Part shown: positions 44,146 through 54,521 of the stretch, in pieces
Numbering within the stretch: position 1 is the first letter of the stretch
How the letters are laid out: each line of letters begins with the position of its first letter
Assembly: GCA_019915135.1 (NCBI GenBank)
Contig: JAHLMK010000007.1
Coordinates: forward strand, 186,001-250,000
DNA: 64,000 bases
Direction of reading: 5' to 3'
DNA from: Strobilurus pachycystidiatus
Taxonomy: Eukaryota > Basidiomycota > Agaricomycetes > Agaricales > Physalacriaceae
Made by a program: the position numbers and the translations under genes
The notes under the pieces: generated by a model
Databases searched by the model: none
What the model was told of the DNA's origin: nothing
Seen by the model: the letters and a program-made list of their open reading frames with translations, nothing else

Positions 44146-44703
44146 ATGATTCGCTTCGACCAGATGCCGCTCGCAGTGCAGGAGGCGATGTGCACGCCCA
44201 TGCACGTTATCATCCCGTCCTCGGCCTCGCACCGCACCGGCGGCCTCTTTCTGGGCTCTCTCGCCGCCGTGCACGAAACCGACGCCCTGCGGGCCTCGGG
44301 CATAACCCACCTCGTGCAGGTGCTCGACTCTGCGTGCCTGTCGTACACGTCGCCGCCCGCGGGCGTGCACCTGTACCACATCAACATCACGGACCACCAC
44401 ACCGCAGACCTGCGCCCGCATCTGGAAGCCGTGTGCGAGCACATCCACCGCGCGCTCGGCGAGGGCAGGGGCGTGCTGGTCCACTGCCAGCAGGGCGTCA
44501 GCCGCAGCGCCAGCGTCGTGATCGCGTATCTGATCAGGAATCGCGGCATGAGCTACGATGCCGCCTTTGCCCTCGTCCGCAAGCAGCGCGCATGTGTCAA
44601 GCCAAACCCGGGGTTCGTCAAGGCCCTCAAGGAGTGGGAGGAGATGTGGCGTGAAGGCGCTGGAAGGAGCAGACCGGGCGTGGCGAGGAGGTTTACGACT
44701 TGA
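44146..44703 (+). CDS. Small dual-specificity protein phosphatase
   Basis: Single-exon gene, 185 aa, almost entirely the catalytic domain. GGLFLGSLAAV starts the domain; the P-loop is VLVHCQQGVSRSASVV with the nucleophile Cys near residue 114 and Arg six residues later. The general acid should be the Asp of NITDHHTADL. AYLIRNRGMSYDAAFALVR and PNPGFVKALKEWEEM complete the DSP core. No extra targeting or docking domain. It resembles small atypical DUSPs. The surrounding 3' flank (from about 44805) is the first unit of a segmental duplication. Confidence 0.88.
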   Translation: MIRFDQMPLAVQEAMCTPMHVIIPSSASHRTGGLFLGSLAAVHETDALRASGITHLVQVLDSACLSYTSPPAGVHLYHINITDHHTADLRPHLEAVCEHIHRALGEGRGVLVHCQQGVSRSASVVIAYLIRNRGMSYDAAFALVRKQRACVKPNPGFVKALKEWEEMWREGAGRSRPGVARRFTT

Positions 44704-45583
44704 CCAAAATACCCACGCCGCACACCCCTCCTACCTGTATTCCTATCCCCATCCCTCCCGCCCAGTTCGTGTATTATTTATGTGTATCATCACCCCCTCC
44801 TTCCCCCCAGCCATCCACGCGCCCTCCTACTCTGTGGATCATTCCATTCATTGATGTTCATCGCTATCTTTACTTCTCATCGCTTTCCATCTTCTGGGTT
44901 CTACTTGTTGCAATATACATTGGGTCATTTGGTTGATATCCTGCGCAGTTGAAAGTTTGCTCATGCTCCTCGAGGTGATTATCTGCGGGCGGAGCGTATC
45001 ACCTAACCAATCCTGCAGTTCCTCTTTGACTCACTCTGCTTTTCTAGACCTGAGTACTCTTTCAATTTCGGTGCTCAATTCATTCTTCAGAGGCGGCCAG
45101 TGGGCACGCAGCTTCCGCGCTGTATTTCGCTGGCCTCGTCACTTTCCAGTTTTCGCTGAGTACCGCCATGTGAGTACCGACGGGTGTCATAGTCGGCACG
45201 GCTCGTAGACCGGGACAAACGTTTGAGCCCCAAGCACCGCTGACGAGTTATGAATATCACATCTGCTAGTACTCTCCGTCTGCGATCAGTACCTTGTAGG
45301 TGGTCCAGCTCATCTCCATTTCGTTGATGACATTGCATTACAGAACAAGAGAAAGCTCAATGTACCACGAAGGGGAGCCACACCGATGAGGGTGATGCAA
45401 TCAGAGACCGGAGATGTGTGGACCGCTGATCAGTTCAACAGCAGGATGATCGCAAAACAATCACAATAAAATGATCCTCATTTCTGGCATGACTGCTCTT
45501 CCTTCTCCTTCCCTCTCTCTTGATTCCGGCTGACACCGTCCTTTACTTTGCCGTCGTCTCGCCTGTGCCCCGCCTCCTTGACT
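44704..45583. other. Spacer; first unit of a tandem segmental duplication
   Basis: From about 44805 the sequence matches 46757 onward. Examples are CAGCCATCCACGCGC, GGATCATTCCATTCATTG, the GTTCTAC...GTTGCA block, and later GATGCAATCA and CCGCTGATCA/CAACAGCA blocks before the cyclin gene. No gene seen. Confidence 0.65.
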
Positions 45584-46621
45584 ATGAATCCGAAGCTCGA
45601 TTACGCGGCGGAAACGGCGCCATTCGCTACCTCACAAAGGGGACTAGTCAAAGTTGACCAGAGAGCATATCATGCCAAACGTGCACGATCTAACTCGACG
45701 ACGACTCCAAGACAGAAAAAGAAGAGAAGGGCACCACACCCTGTCGAAACAAATGTGGCGCCACACCGTCTTCTTGCTCTCCAGCGCCGGCAGCGCCACG
45801 ACGTGGACGTTTGCTTCACCCAATTTCTCGCCTGCCATCTGTTCGCTACGCTGACCCGACCGCACCAAAGATTATTCACCCCTGGCAGATCGGAAGCCAA
45901 TCGCGCGTTCATGGGCTCTCCCGTACATGTGCATCTGACTTCCTTCATTCATCGCCTCCTCCTTCTGCTGAGGAGGCAAATCCACCCCAGCACGCTCATG
46001 CACACCTTGATATATCTCCGCCGCCTTTTCTCTCATCCACTCCTACCAATAATCTTCCTCGACGACAAGACCGAAAGGACTCTCGAGCGCACCTTCACCC
46101 TCCTCTGCACCCTCGCATTCAAGTACTCCTCCGATCAAGGGCTCGGGAAGAAAAATTGGGCTTTCCTCCGAAAAGTAACGGATACATCCGACTTGTGGAA
46201 GTGGGAGCGGCGCGCGCTCGTCGCTATGGACTGGGAGATGTACGTATCGCCAAAAGACTGGGTTGAGACATTGAGAGGACTATGGGCTGATGCCAAGGGG
46301 CTGGAGGGGAAGCACAAAAGAGTCGTCCACGGATGGATCAGGAGGAGTATTTTGCGCAGGCCCGTTAACGTTGCAGAACCATTGAAAGACAGAAGGCCCG
46401 CCGCGCTTGACGTGAGTGTCGTAGGGGAACTGCTTTCCGAACTGGGGTTCAAGCTCGCGTTCATACCAACGCCATATCATGCAGTCCAACCGGCGAGCGT
46501 CGAGCAAGGATCCGAGTCACCAAAAGCGAGGACACGCGGCCCTAGAACACCGAAGGCGGAGCACAGTCTGAGAGTGTTCAGCAGACGCAACAAACAAAGG
46601 TATGCGCCATACAGAACCTGA
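45584..46621 (+). CDS. Cyclin-like protein (PCL/PHO80-type cyclin box)
   Basis: Uninterrupted frame, 345 aa from ATG at 45584 (MNPKLDYAAETAPFATSQ). A basic N-terminus (RQKKKRRAP) precedes a cyclin-box-like region: FIHRLLLLLRRQIHPSTLMH, TLIYLRRLFSHPLLPII, TFTLLCTLAFKYSSDQGLGK, NWAFLRKVTDTSDLWKWERR, LVAMDWEMYVSPKDWVETL. This is the helix pattern and LLxxLxWD-type end of fungal Pcl/Pho80 cyclins, which pair with a Pho85-like kinase. The C-terminus is basic and unstructured. The frame is open 36 bases upstream without an ATG. A broken duplicate follows at 47079-47636; this copy is the intact one. Confidence 0.7.
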   Translation: MNPKLDYAAETAPFATSQRGLVKVDQRAYHAKRARSNSTTTPRQKKKRRAPHPVETNVAPHRLLALQRRQRHDVDVCFTQFLACHLFATLTRPHQRLFTPGRSEANRAFMGSPVHVHLTSFIHRLLLLLRRQIHPSTLMHTLIYLRRLFSHPLLPIIFLDDKTERTLERTFTLLCTLAFKYSSDQGLGKKNWAFLRKVTDTSDLWKWERRALVAMDWEMYVSPKDWVETLRGLWADAKGLEGKHKRVVHGWIRRSILRRPVNVAEPLKDRRPAALDVSVVGELLSELGFKLAFIPTPYHAVQPASVEQGSESPKARTRGPRTPKAEHSLRVFSRRNKQRYAPYRT

Positions 46622-47078
46622 ATGCGTCGAATATGTACCAATTAGAGCGTGCCTGTCACTCACTCGCAACCTTTCTCACTTTTTATCTCTCTCCCAGTAA
46701 TTCTTTGAACAATATATCGCAATGCAAAAAGAAAAGAGAGTAACGGGCAAGCTGAATATCCCAGCCATCCACGCGCGTACCCGTCTTGAGTCCTCCCAAT
46801 CCGGGGATCATTCCATTCATTGGTCTTCATTGCTATCGTCACTTGTCATAGATTTTCTTCCGTTTTTGCGTTCTACACGTTGCATTACTACTGGTGGATC
46901 GGTGGAATTCATCACCCTCGACTTACCTACGAAGAAGGTGAGCGCCAACGATGAGCATGATGCAATCAAAAAATGGAGGGGTTCCGCTGATCAACTCAAC
47001 AGCACTGAAGATCGCAACACAGTAACGTTACTCCGTCCTTGTCTCTCCAGGGACACAACAACGTACCTCTCCTTGACT
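46622..47078. other. Second unit of the segmental duplication, 5' part
   Basis: Matches the flank upstream of the intact cyclin gene (see 44704-45583). Contains no start codon in the position equivalent to the cyclin ATG. Confidence 0.6.
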
Positions 47079-47636
47079 CTGAATCGCAAGCTCGATTGCA
47101 TGACGGAAACGACGCCATTCGCTGCAGGACCAGTCGAAGTTGCCCAGAGGGAGAATAACATCACAACTAAAAGCTCACAGTCCCATCCGATGACGACTCC
47201 AGGACAGGAAGTAGAGAATATGGCACCACACCCAGCCAAAGAAAATGTGGTGCCACAGAATTTTCCCGCCTACCAACAGCAGGCCTACGAAGAGGACATT
47301 CTCATCACCCAGTTTTTCTTATGGCATATACCTGCCACACTCGCCCGACCGAACCAAACATTGTTCATTCCTGGTAGCTCGGAAGGTATCCTTGCTTTCA
47401 TGCGCGTAGAGGGTCTTTTAGCGCCCTTCATTCGTCGCCTCCTCCGCAAATCAAAGATTCAACTCCACACCCTCATGCACAAATTGATATATCTCCGCCG
47501 CCTCTTCTCCCATCCACTCCTACCAGTAATCATCTTCAACGACCAGACCGAAAGGGCACTCAAACGCACGCGCTTTCGCCCTCCTGTACACCCTCGCTTT
47601 TAAGTACTCCTTCGATCTGGGGTTCCCAAAGTCTGT
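47079..47636 (+). pseudogene. Broken duplicate of the cyclin-like gene
   Basis: Aligns with the gene at 45584 from its first codon: MNPKLDYAAETAPFA there, LNRKLDCMTETTPFA here, with the ATG changed to CTG (47079-47081). The copy continues through RRLLRKSKIQLHTLMHKLIYL and RRLFSHPLLPVIIFNDQTERA. Then a net 4-base insertion near 47570 shifts the frame, and the rest of the cyclin box is lost within 70 bases. A further short echo of the FxxDxQTER segment is seen at about 47801-47836. Confidence 0.8.
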
Positions 47637-48046
47637 TTGATCCTTGGCTGACGATCAGTGCAATACGCGACAAAGAGCCGAAAGGGATGACAGTCTCTTC
47701 TGTCGATGTGCCATTTGTGTGCTGCTAGTGCGAGACCGACACACCGCCCAAGGCATCCATATGTACAAGGGGGGCGAGCAGTCACGGTTACAACAACTCA
47801 GTGCTTTCTTACTTGACAATCAGACTGAAAGAAACTAGTAATATATCATAGCATTATAAGATAACAACAAGCAACAGGCGACAGTACAGACAACATAGCT
47901 AACTAAATAGAGAAAACATGGGAGAGAAACTAACCTACAGTGATGATGATGATGCGTGGTCATGACTAGAGCTACAATATGATATGCTTTGAATGCAGAT
48001 GCGATGAATGTCCATGCCAGTCTCCTTCTGATCGTCAACCTCCAGC
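47637..48046. other. Spacer, nothing recognised
   Basis: Between the cyclin relic (+) and the stop of the acidic protein gene (-). It includes the short third echo of the cyclin sequence near 47801. Confidence 0.4.
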
Positions 48047-49873
48047 TCAGAAATAATCTGCGAACTGGGCCTCCGCCTCTTCGATCCTGCGTCTCTTGAG
48101 CTCAGAGGTCTCCTCCTCCTCCTCGTCGTCGTCGTCTTCATCTTCGCCCGAAGGGAACAAACTCCCAAGCTCACCCGACTCCGGCGTCTGGGTAAATGAT
48201 CTGAAGCCCGTGTCGTCTCGAGGGAGGGCATCGATCCCGTACTCAGACTCCGTGTCATACGGGTCGACGGGTAGGTGGTCGTCGGAGTTGACAGCGTAGT
48301 CCGAGGCTGGGTGGGCGTTCCATGTGTCGTCCGCCTCCTCTTCCTCATGGGCTTCGAAGGTGGGGTCTTGGCGAGCGTGCTTCGCCTCTGCCTCCACCAC
48401 CGCCTCCGCTTCATCCACCTCTTGCTCCAATTCAACGTGTACACCGGCAGGGGCGGCTGTGGCGACAGCAACCGCATCCGCACTATCGACTGGGACCGCT
48501 TCCAAAACATTGAGAGTGGGCGCGGCCTCTGAGCTCATATATTCGGCGACGACGCCTTCCAAATCGGCGACGAAGACATCCAACTCAGCGACGACGCCTT
48601 CCAATTTGCGCATGAAGTCGTCGGATTCCTGAAGGTTTGAAGACAGTAAGCGTGATGTCAAGCTGGACCAAACGGAGTTGGGGCTTACAGGAGTATCCGC
48701 CGTGGGCGCAATGACTTTGTCGCTCTCGACTTCGACCGACTCGCCTTCGACCGACTCGACTTCAGGCTCGGGAATGCTCATAAAGGTAGCATCGCCCTCA
48801 ATTAACTCCTCCTCGTCCCTGAACCTCTTCACATCGAATGGATCACCAAACTCTTCCTGGTCGTCATCGAGCTGACGAGCCCTCTTCAACTGGTGTTGGG
48901 GTTGAGAGAGATCATGAGGGACCGGGAAACTCTCGACGACATCTGGATAGTCGACGTTCTGCGCCTGATAATCCTCGATATTGGGCGACAGGCTGTGGAG
49001 ATCGTCGTTGTAAGCCTCCGCGTGCTGAGCGGTTATGGCCGTGTTGTGCTCCGGTCTGAGGTTCTGCGCCTGGTAATTGTCGATACTCTGCGACAGGCTG
49101 AGGGAATGGTCCATATGCGCCTGCACGTGATGGGGGTATGGGTCCATGTTGTAGCCCGGTCGATATCCATTTTGGGGAGTGATATATCCCTGAGGGATCG
49201 ACGGCTGGTACCCTGAGTCGATGATGGAATGATGGGCGGCGGAATAATCTGAAGGATGGTACTCCTGGTTCTGGAGAGGATACGTAGTCTGGTAGTGGTT
49301 GGAGTCGCTAGCGGAAATTGGGAGTGGGATGATGGGACGCTGCTGCGAGAACTGATGATATTGATTGGGAAGTTGGTTCAAACGATGGTGGCTGGGCATT
49401 TGGGCAGGCTGCTGCTGCTGCTGCTGGCGACGAGCGTCGTAGTTTGCCAGAGGATAATGTTGGAGAGACGCTCCGAAGTTGTGGTGCGGGAACACCGTGC
49501 CGTGGGCATCGGTGGACTGGAGGGCGACGACGGGGAGAGGAATGTTTGGTAGGGACTGGGTCGAGCTAGGACCTCGACGGCCGTGCGTCGATGATGGGAT
49601 AGGTGGATTGTGCTGGGATAGTCCGGGTTGAGCAACAAGCATCGGGGCCGCTGGTTGAATCCCGGCATTCGCGCTCGCTGGACCAGCACCAACGGCAGAG
49701 CCCCCACCGCCAGACCCAACCTTTGGCATGGGGTTAGGCCCGACGTGCCTCGTCCTGGTCCTCCTTTGCGCACGAAGGGCATCCTGTTGTGCACGGTGCG
49801 CAGCCAATTCCTCTGGTGAGGTCAAAAGTTGGTTGGAACCAGCGGCTGGTCTTCCTCTGCGATTCGACGCCAT
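48047..49873 (-). CDS. Disordered Gln/Asp/Glu-rich protein, possibly nuclear
   Basis: Long frame of 608 aa from ATG at 49873 (MASNRRGRPAAGSNQLLTSP). A 60-base in-frame intron at 48629-48688 is likely (donor GTAAGC, acceptor CTTCAG on the minus strand), leaving 588 aa. N-terminus basic (RAQRRTRTRH), then a Gln-rich stretch (RRQQQQQQPAQM) and Tyr/Pro/His-rich repeats. SIDNYQAQN and NIEDYQAQN are an internal duplication. KRARQLDDDQEEFGDPFDVK follows. The C-terminus is strongly acidic (GEDEDDDDEEEEE) and ends in the basic patch ELKRRRIEEAEAQFADYF. No enzyme domain. The composition suits a transcription or chromatin-related scaffold, but that is inference. Confidence 0.7.
   Translation of the reverse strand: MASNRRGRPAAGSNQLLTSPEELAAHRAQQDALRAQRRTRTRHVGPNPMPKVGSGGGGSAVGAGPASANAGIQPAAPMLVAQPGLSQHNPPIPSSTHGRRGPSSTQSLPNIPLPVVALQSTDAHGTVFPHHNFGASLQHYPLANYDARRQQQQQQPAQMPSHHRLNQLPNQYHQFSQQRPIIPLPISASDSNHYQTTYPLQNQEYHPSDYSAAHHSIIDSGYQPSIPQGYITPQNGYRPGYNMDPYPHHVQAHMDHSLSLSQSIDNYQAQNLRPEHNTAITAQHAEAYNDDLHSLSPNIEDYQAQNVDYPDVVESFPVPHDLSQPQHQLKRARQLDDDQEEFGDPFDVKRFRDEEELIEGDATFMSIPEPEVESVEGESVEVESDKVIAPTADTPVSPNSVWSSLTSRLLSSNLQESDDFMRKLEGVVAELDVFVADLEGVVAEYMSSEAAPTLNVLEAVPVDSADAVAVATAAPAGVHVELEQEVDEAEAVVEAEAKHARQDPTFEAHEEEEADDTWNAHPASDYAVNSDDHLPVDPYDTESEYGIDALPRDDTGFRSFTQTPESGELGSLFPSGEDEDDDDEEEEETSELKRRRIEEAEAQFADYF
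48629..48688 (-). other. Probable in-frame intron in the acidic protein gene
   Basis: 60 bases on the minus strand with GTAAGC donor, a TTAC-type branch region and CTTCAG acceptor. It encodes 20 residues without a stop (VSPNSVWSSLTSRLLSSNLQ), more hydrophobic than its surroundings. Confidence 0.55.
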
Positions 49874-51584
49874 ATTAATTCGTAATATAATCGTTGATGT
49901 TCGTGAGCGGAAGTCAAGAAAGATTGACGTGCGCGCCAACAGCGGGAGCAGTTGGAGAGGTTGTGGTCGGTGGGAATGAAGGGAGTAAGGGGCAAGGCCG
50001 CTTGTTGAGCTCAGGCGTCACCTCATCACATGTTTGTGACACATCACGCAAGACTGTCTAACACTGTCCGTAGATGTCAACAGCACAGCGCAAGCAGTCC
50101 ATCAGGACAAGTGTGGGTATAGGATATAGACTTCCTAATTTCAGAAAATTTGAGGGAGGACCGAATGTGGGAGAGTAGCCGACAAAGATGTCGGTGCTGT
50201 CACGCCGGAAGTGTTGGACTGTTTCGCGACTCTGACAACAGCGTTAGCATGACCGGACGGATAGTATAAAATTTCGCAACGAGCCATACCATTAGAAACC
50301 AAACTTTCTGATCCTGGAGAATTGCGCCACAGTTTTTTTGTTTGGAGATCAAGTGGGCACCTAAGAGCCAGCAGGCGATCACTGGTAAGCGAGCTAAGAT
50401 TGTTGAAATTCGAGTATTACTGGATGTTATTCTCTATACCTAGAGGTCTTCCGCCCATCGAAAATCCAGTGCCTCGGTGGTGCCTACGACCAGTCCATGT
50501 GGATTTCGACACACGAGGGTATACCACGGAGGACATTCCATGAGGCTCGCTAGCGGCATCATGGTCAAAGCCTAGTCAAAGAATGACGCGAAGCGATCAA
50601 GATAGGGAGCAGAGGAAGAAAACGATGTGGCCAACAACATATGCAGACACGGCGCCGAACTGCGAAAGGCATGAGAACAAGACCAGTATCAAGGGTGTCG
50701 GGCCACACCAATTTCATCAAGCTTGAACGATGTATTGCTGAACATCGGAAATGGAGGGGTGGATTCGACCGCAGCCAGAGGGGTGGAAATGATACGTTGG
50801 GCTCAAGCGAATTTAAATGTCGCCCTTACGCATCGCGCAGGGGACGTCCGGCTAGATTGGCGGGTTGAAGGATTTTTTTTTGGGAAAGTAGTCCTGTAGA
50901 ACGTCCTTGAGTCATTGCAGAACGCGCAATTCGACCAAATCGTACCAATTCTCGATGCATTTCTTTCCTTCCTTCTCGCGTGCTGAAGCACTTTCAGAGG
51001 GTAGTGCTGCAGCATTCGAGTCAAGATTGAGAGGAAAATGTAGGCGGGACGGAGTCCTGCGCGCAGTGCTGGGGTATGTGCCGTCCCAACAAAAAAACGA
51101 GTGATGTTTCTGTTTGCTTGCTCGGCTGACACGACCAGTGCGATGATGGCGCAAAGAGGGGCGATGGAGGGACAAAAGGAATGACCGTCTCTTCCACCGA
51201 TGGTTCGTGCAAGGGCCCTTTGAGACGGAAGGTGTGTTGCGGAAACGAACAAGAGAGTCAACGGGAAGGAAAACAGCTTGCCGCCGGCATACCAGCCCAC
51301 TTTTGCCTCTCTCGTTCCTGACGCGGTTCTCAAACAGAAATGCAAGTTGGAGTATGATAGGCCTGATGTCAAGCGAGTGTCTCGTCCTGGTCTCATTTCA
51401 TAAACCGCGCCCTTATCAACTCGCTTCTCTTATTGTCATATCATACATAGGACGTTCTTCACGCCACGAGATGGAGACCAGCATGATACGACATTTGGTG
51501 GGGGCATACAGTAGCAACATACATAGCATAGACACCGTCTCCAATTTTCTCCCCCCACACCGGCTCAGACTCGGGCTGGGCTGT
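49874..51584. other. Intergenic, about 1.7 kb, no gene recognised
   Basis: Holds the promoter of the acidic protein gene and the 3' flank of the eS17 gene. A 197-codon minus frame (50803-51396) overlaps several frames on the other strand and has no motif, so I do not call it. Confidence 0.45.
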
Positions 51585-52465
51585 TCATCGTCCAGCGCCA
51601 GGAACCCGCCTCTCGCCCCTCCGCGCGGGACGCTCGGCAACAACGGGCGCGGCGACGGTGACAGGGATGGAGCCAAAGTTGAGTGCAGTTAGGAGTGCCT
51701 GGGATGAGAGCGTAAATGTGGGGTGAGATAATAAGAAAAGACAGAACGCACCTTGGTGTCAGCATCGACCTCAAGTTCACCCTCAAGGGCAGACACCTCG
51801 GGGACGTAGTTGTCCTTGCGCTCACGTTCCTCCTCCTGGAGCTTGAACGAGATACCGCGGACGGGGCCCTAGAGCCAGTGTCAATGGATGATAAGACATG
51901 GTATGGCTTGACGCACCTTCTGAATACGCTTCATCAAATGGGTGGTGAAGCCAGCGATCTTGTTGCGGAGACGCTTGGAGGGGACGACGGCGACCTCGTC
52001 GACGATGCGCTTGTTGGTGTGGAAGTCGAGGGTGAGGCGGGGGTAGTATTTTTCGATCAGCACACGCGAGGCGCGCTTGGTGGTTTTCGTGCGAACGCGG
52101 CCCTATCAATGAGGGTTAGCAGGCGGGACAGGTAGATGATGCATGGAGGAGGATTATGAATGGTCGTGGGCGGGTAGGCATGGGGATAGTGTGTGGTGCG
52201 AAGAGTAGCCGGCCGATTGAGTGGGAGGCGGAGAGGTAGGTGTGGCGCAGAGGGATATATGAGATCCTGTAGCGGCACCGATTCCATCCACGGGGGGGCA
52301 ACAACGATTGGCGCAATTATTCTGCACATCCCGAGCGGCAGCACACCCCATCCCAATATCCCACCAAGTCCATTCGCCCTTGTCCAGCAAGTGTCCATCC
52401 CAGCCCATGCCTTGTCCTTGCCTTCCTCCTTCCCAGACGAAGCAGACAGAACACCGACTCACCAT
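51585..52465 (-). CDS. RPS17: 40S ribosomal protein eS17
   Basis: Component of the small ribosomal subunit. Minus-strand exons 52465-52463, 52102-51917, 51868-51752 and 51698-51585 give 139 aa. The first exon is only the ATG; a 360-base intron follows. The protein opens [20 protein letters not shown] and continues [60 protein letters not shown], all strongly conserved in eS17. The C-terminus ends RRVPGAGR. Splice sites GTGAGT, GTGCGT and GTGCGT with TAG/CAG acceptors keep the frame exactly. It is transcribed divergently from the uS8 gene. Confidence 0.95.
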
Positions 52466-52871
52466 ATTGATCTAGTTTTTTGCCTGTAGCGTACGAGCGT
52501 GCGGGGTCGGGGTCTTGAGGTGCGTCGTCGGGAGATCGAAAAACGGCAGCTTGCCATTTCGGGACGCATTTGGTGGCTTGCTAGCTCTGACTAAGCCGTT
52601 CCCACGGACGATTTTTGCTTCGCGATCGCGCATCTGCCTTCGCTAATTCCTCCCGCCTCAAGCTCAGTCGTCGACTTCCGTCCCATCCATCCCTAGTGCG
52701 TGTCTTTTCCTTGGTCTCGTCGTCGTCGCACTGCATGTGCCGAGTAGTGCTTCTACTCGCGCCGATGTGCTTTTCCTCCCGGCCGACTCCTCATGGACAC
52801 TCCCCGGGAGACTGACCACCCATCTCTCAACAGAAAAACCACCATACTTGCTTTGACAAGACGAAAGCAAA
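52466..52871. promoter_or_regulatory. Shared promoter of two divergent ribosomal protein genes
   Basis: The 406 bases between the ATGs of the eS17 (-) and uS8 (+) genes. The region is rich in CGTCG-like and pyrimidine tracts (TTCCTTGGTCTCGTCGTCG) and has no TATAAA, as is common for fungal ribosomal protein genes. I could not name a specific factor site. Confidence 0.7.
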
Positions 52872-53424
52872 ATGGTCCGAATCAGCGTGCTCAATGACTG
52901 CCTGGTGAGTATTTCTCCCCCCCATTCCATCGCGTGCTAATGCCCAGTCCCCGTAGAACAACATCGTCAACGCCGAGCGTCGCGGCAAGCGCCAAGTGCT
53001 CATCCGCCCCTCCTCCAAGGTCGTCGTTAAATTCTTGAGCGTCATGCAGAGGCACGGTACGTGTCCCCGTCCATCCACTCAACCCCCGCCGTTAAATTTC
53101 ATACGCACAGGCTACATCGGCGAGTTCGAGCTCATCGACGACCACCGCGCGGGCAAGATCGTCATCCAGCTCACGGGTCGCCTGAACAAGACCGGTGTCA
53201 TCTCGCCGCGCTTCAACGTCCAGGTCACCCAGATCGAGTCTTGGGTCAACTTGCTCCTCCCCAGTCGTGGCTTTGGAATCATCATCTTGGTAAGTACCAC
53301 CCTCCTTCCCTTTCCCAACTTCACTCACTGATTACTTCCCCAGACCACCTCCTCCGGCATCCTCGACCACGAAGAGGCCCGTCGCAAGAACGTCGGTGGC
53401 AAGCTCTTGGGTTACGTCTACTAG
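52872..53424 (+). CDS. RPS22: 40S ribosomal protein uS8
   Basis: Small-subunit protein uS8 (S22 in yeast, S15a in mammals). Exons 52872-52904, 52957-53056, 53111-53289 and 53344-53424 give 130 aa, the usual length. The protein reads [98 protein letters not shown] and ends GGKLLGYVY, all highly conserved. Divergent from the eS17 gene, which favours joint regulation through the shared 406-base region. Confidence 0.95.
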
Positions 53425-54521
53425 ACGTTGGTTGTTTCGGCTGGCGTAAAAATACTCATGTTCTGTCGTATGATATGATATCCATGCACGTCCCCGGCAG
53501 TTGTCTGAATGGTCTTCAAAGTACCTCGTTTGACAGTCCCTTCATCTCGCGTCAATCGATGAAACGTTGACGTCTTGCATTCTCCACAAAGAGGATGTTG
53601 GAACTTGGCGCCTTCAATGAATGCCAAGCATAATGTAAGGAGCAGAACTGCTGAAAATCGTTTACATACTATAGTTCGAAGCGGCTGTACATGTACTTTT
53701 TGAGACTGCTCGGTGGAATTGGCGCCCAGCGGTGGAGTGTTGCTATGCGCAATTGTCCGGATTCACTTTTGTTATTCCGCCCCAATCTCGGGTGCAATAG
53801 AACTTCCCCTTATAGGTGATCGGACCATTCAAACAGGCCCGGCCGCGCCAGCCAGTGTGAAGGAGTATAAACCATGTCGCGCGCTGCTTGAAAAGACGCC
53901 GTGGTTAACTAGAATGAGTGGCTGCTTCGACTGCGAGTAAGCTGTGTTCGATCCCGATTCGGGACTTCATTTTTTTGCAAAAACCTTTTCATGCAAGGCG
54001 CCACAGACTACAGTGTAGTTACGTAGTATGTACACTGTAACAGTAAATACATTCAGTAGATTTAGGACAAGCGAAACTTCCCCTAAATTTATGGTTAGAG
54101 GTCTGGAAGGAACTTAGGGCAAGCTATGCTTGCCCTAAGTTGAGGTTAGAAGGTTAGGGAGAGCTTAGGGCTTGTCCTAAGCTCTGGTTAGGTTAGAGAG
54201 GTTTGGGTATGGTCAGGGTTAGTGGGGTGGGGAATAGTATTTCTTGGGGTGGGTAGGTGGCTGGGAGGCGGGCTTAGGCGGCTTGCCAGGCAGCGGGAGG
54301 CAGTCAACATAATCACGCTGACAGATCCCATCAAGGGATGCTATTGCCTCCGAGATTGGGGCGGAATAAGGCCAACTGTCCGGATTGCCCTGTCGTCGTC
54401 ACTTGTCAAGAACATTGTCCATAGCCCTGCACGGTCCGAATAGCCGCTCCCTACCCATGTCTCTTATAGAACACACGCGCAAACAGCCCATGATTTTCTT
54501 TCTCCTCCCCTCATCATCATC
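53425..54521. other. Intergenic; hairpin-forming TTAGG-rich stretch
   Basis: No gene seen. From 54061 to about 54240 the sequence is full of TTAGG-like words and contains two nested inverted repeats (separate entry). Confidence 0.55.
54061..54240. repeat. Nested inverted repeats with TTAGG-rich sequence
   Basis: ACTTAGGGCAAGC (54112-54124) and its exact reverse complement (54128-54140) form a 13-bp stem with a 3-base loop. TTAGGACAAGC (54062-54072) pairs with GCTTGTCCTAA (54170-54180) around it. GCTTAGG/CCTAAGC near 54163-54182 gives a third, smaller hairpin. GGTTAG and CAGGGTTAG words continue to 54240. Could be a small foldback element or a structured RNA/DNA region. Confidence 0.75.

Noticed and set aside
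50803..51396. 197-codon open frame on the minus strand
   Set aside because: No motif or start context, overlaps other open frames on the opposite strand, low-complexity Ser/Arg/Thr composition typical of chance frames in GC-rich DNA.
53940..53975. tRNA-like word GTTCGATCCCGATTCGGGA
   Set aside because: No matching acceptor, D or anticodon stems could be folded around it.
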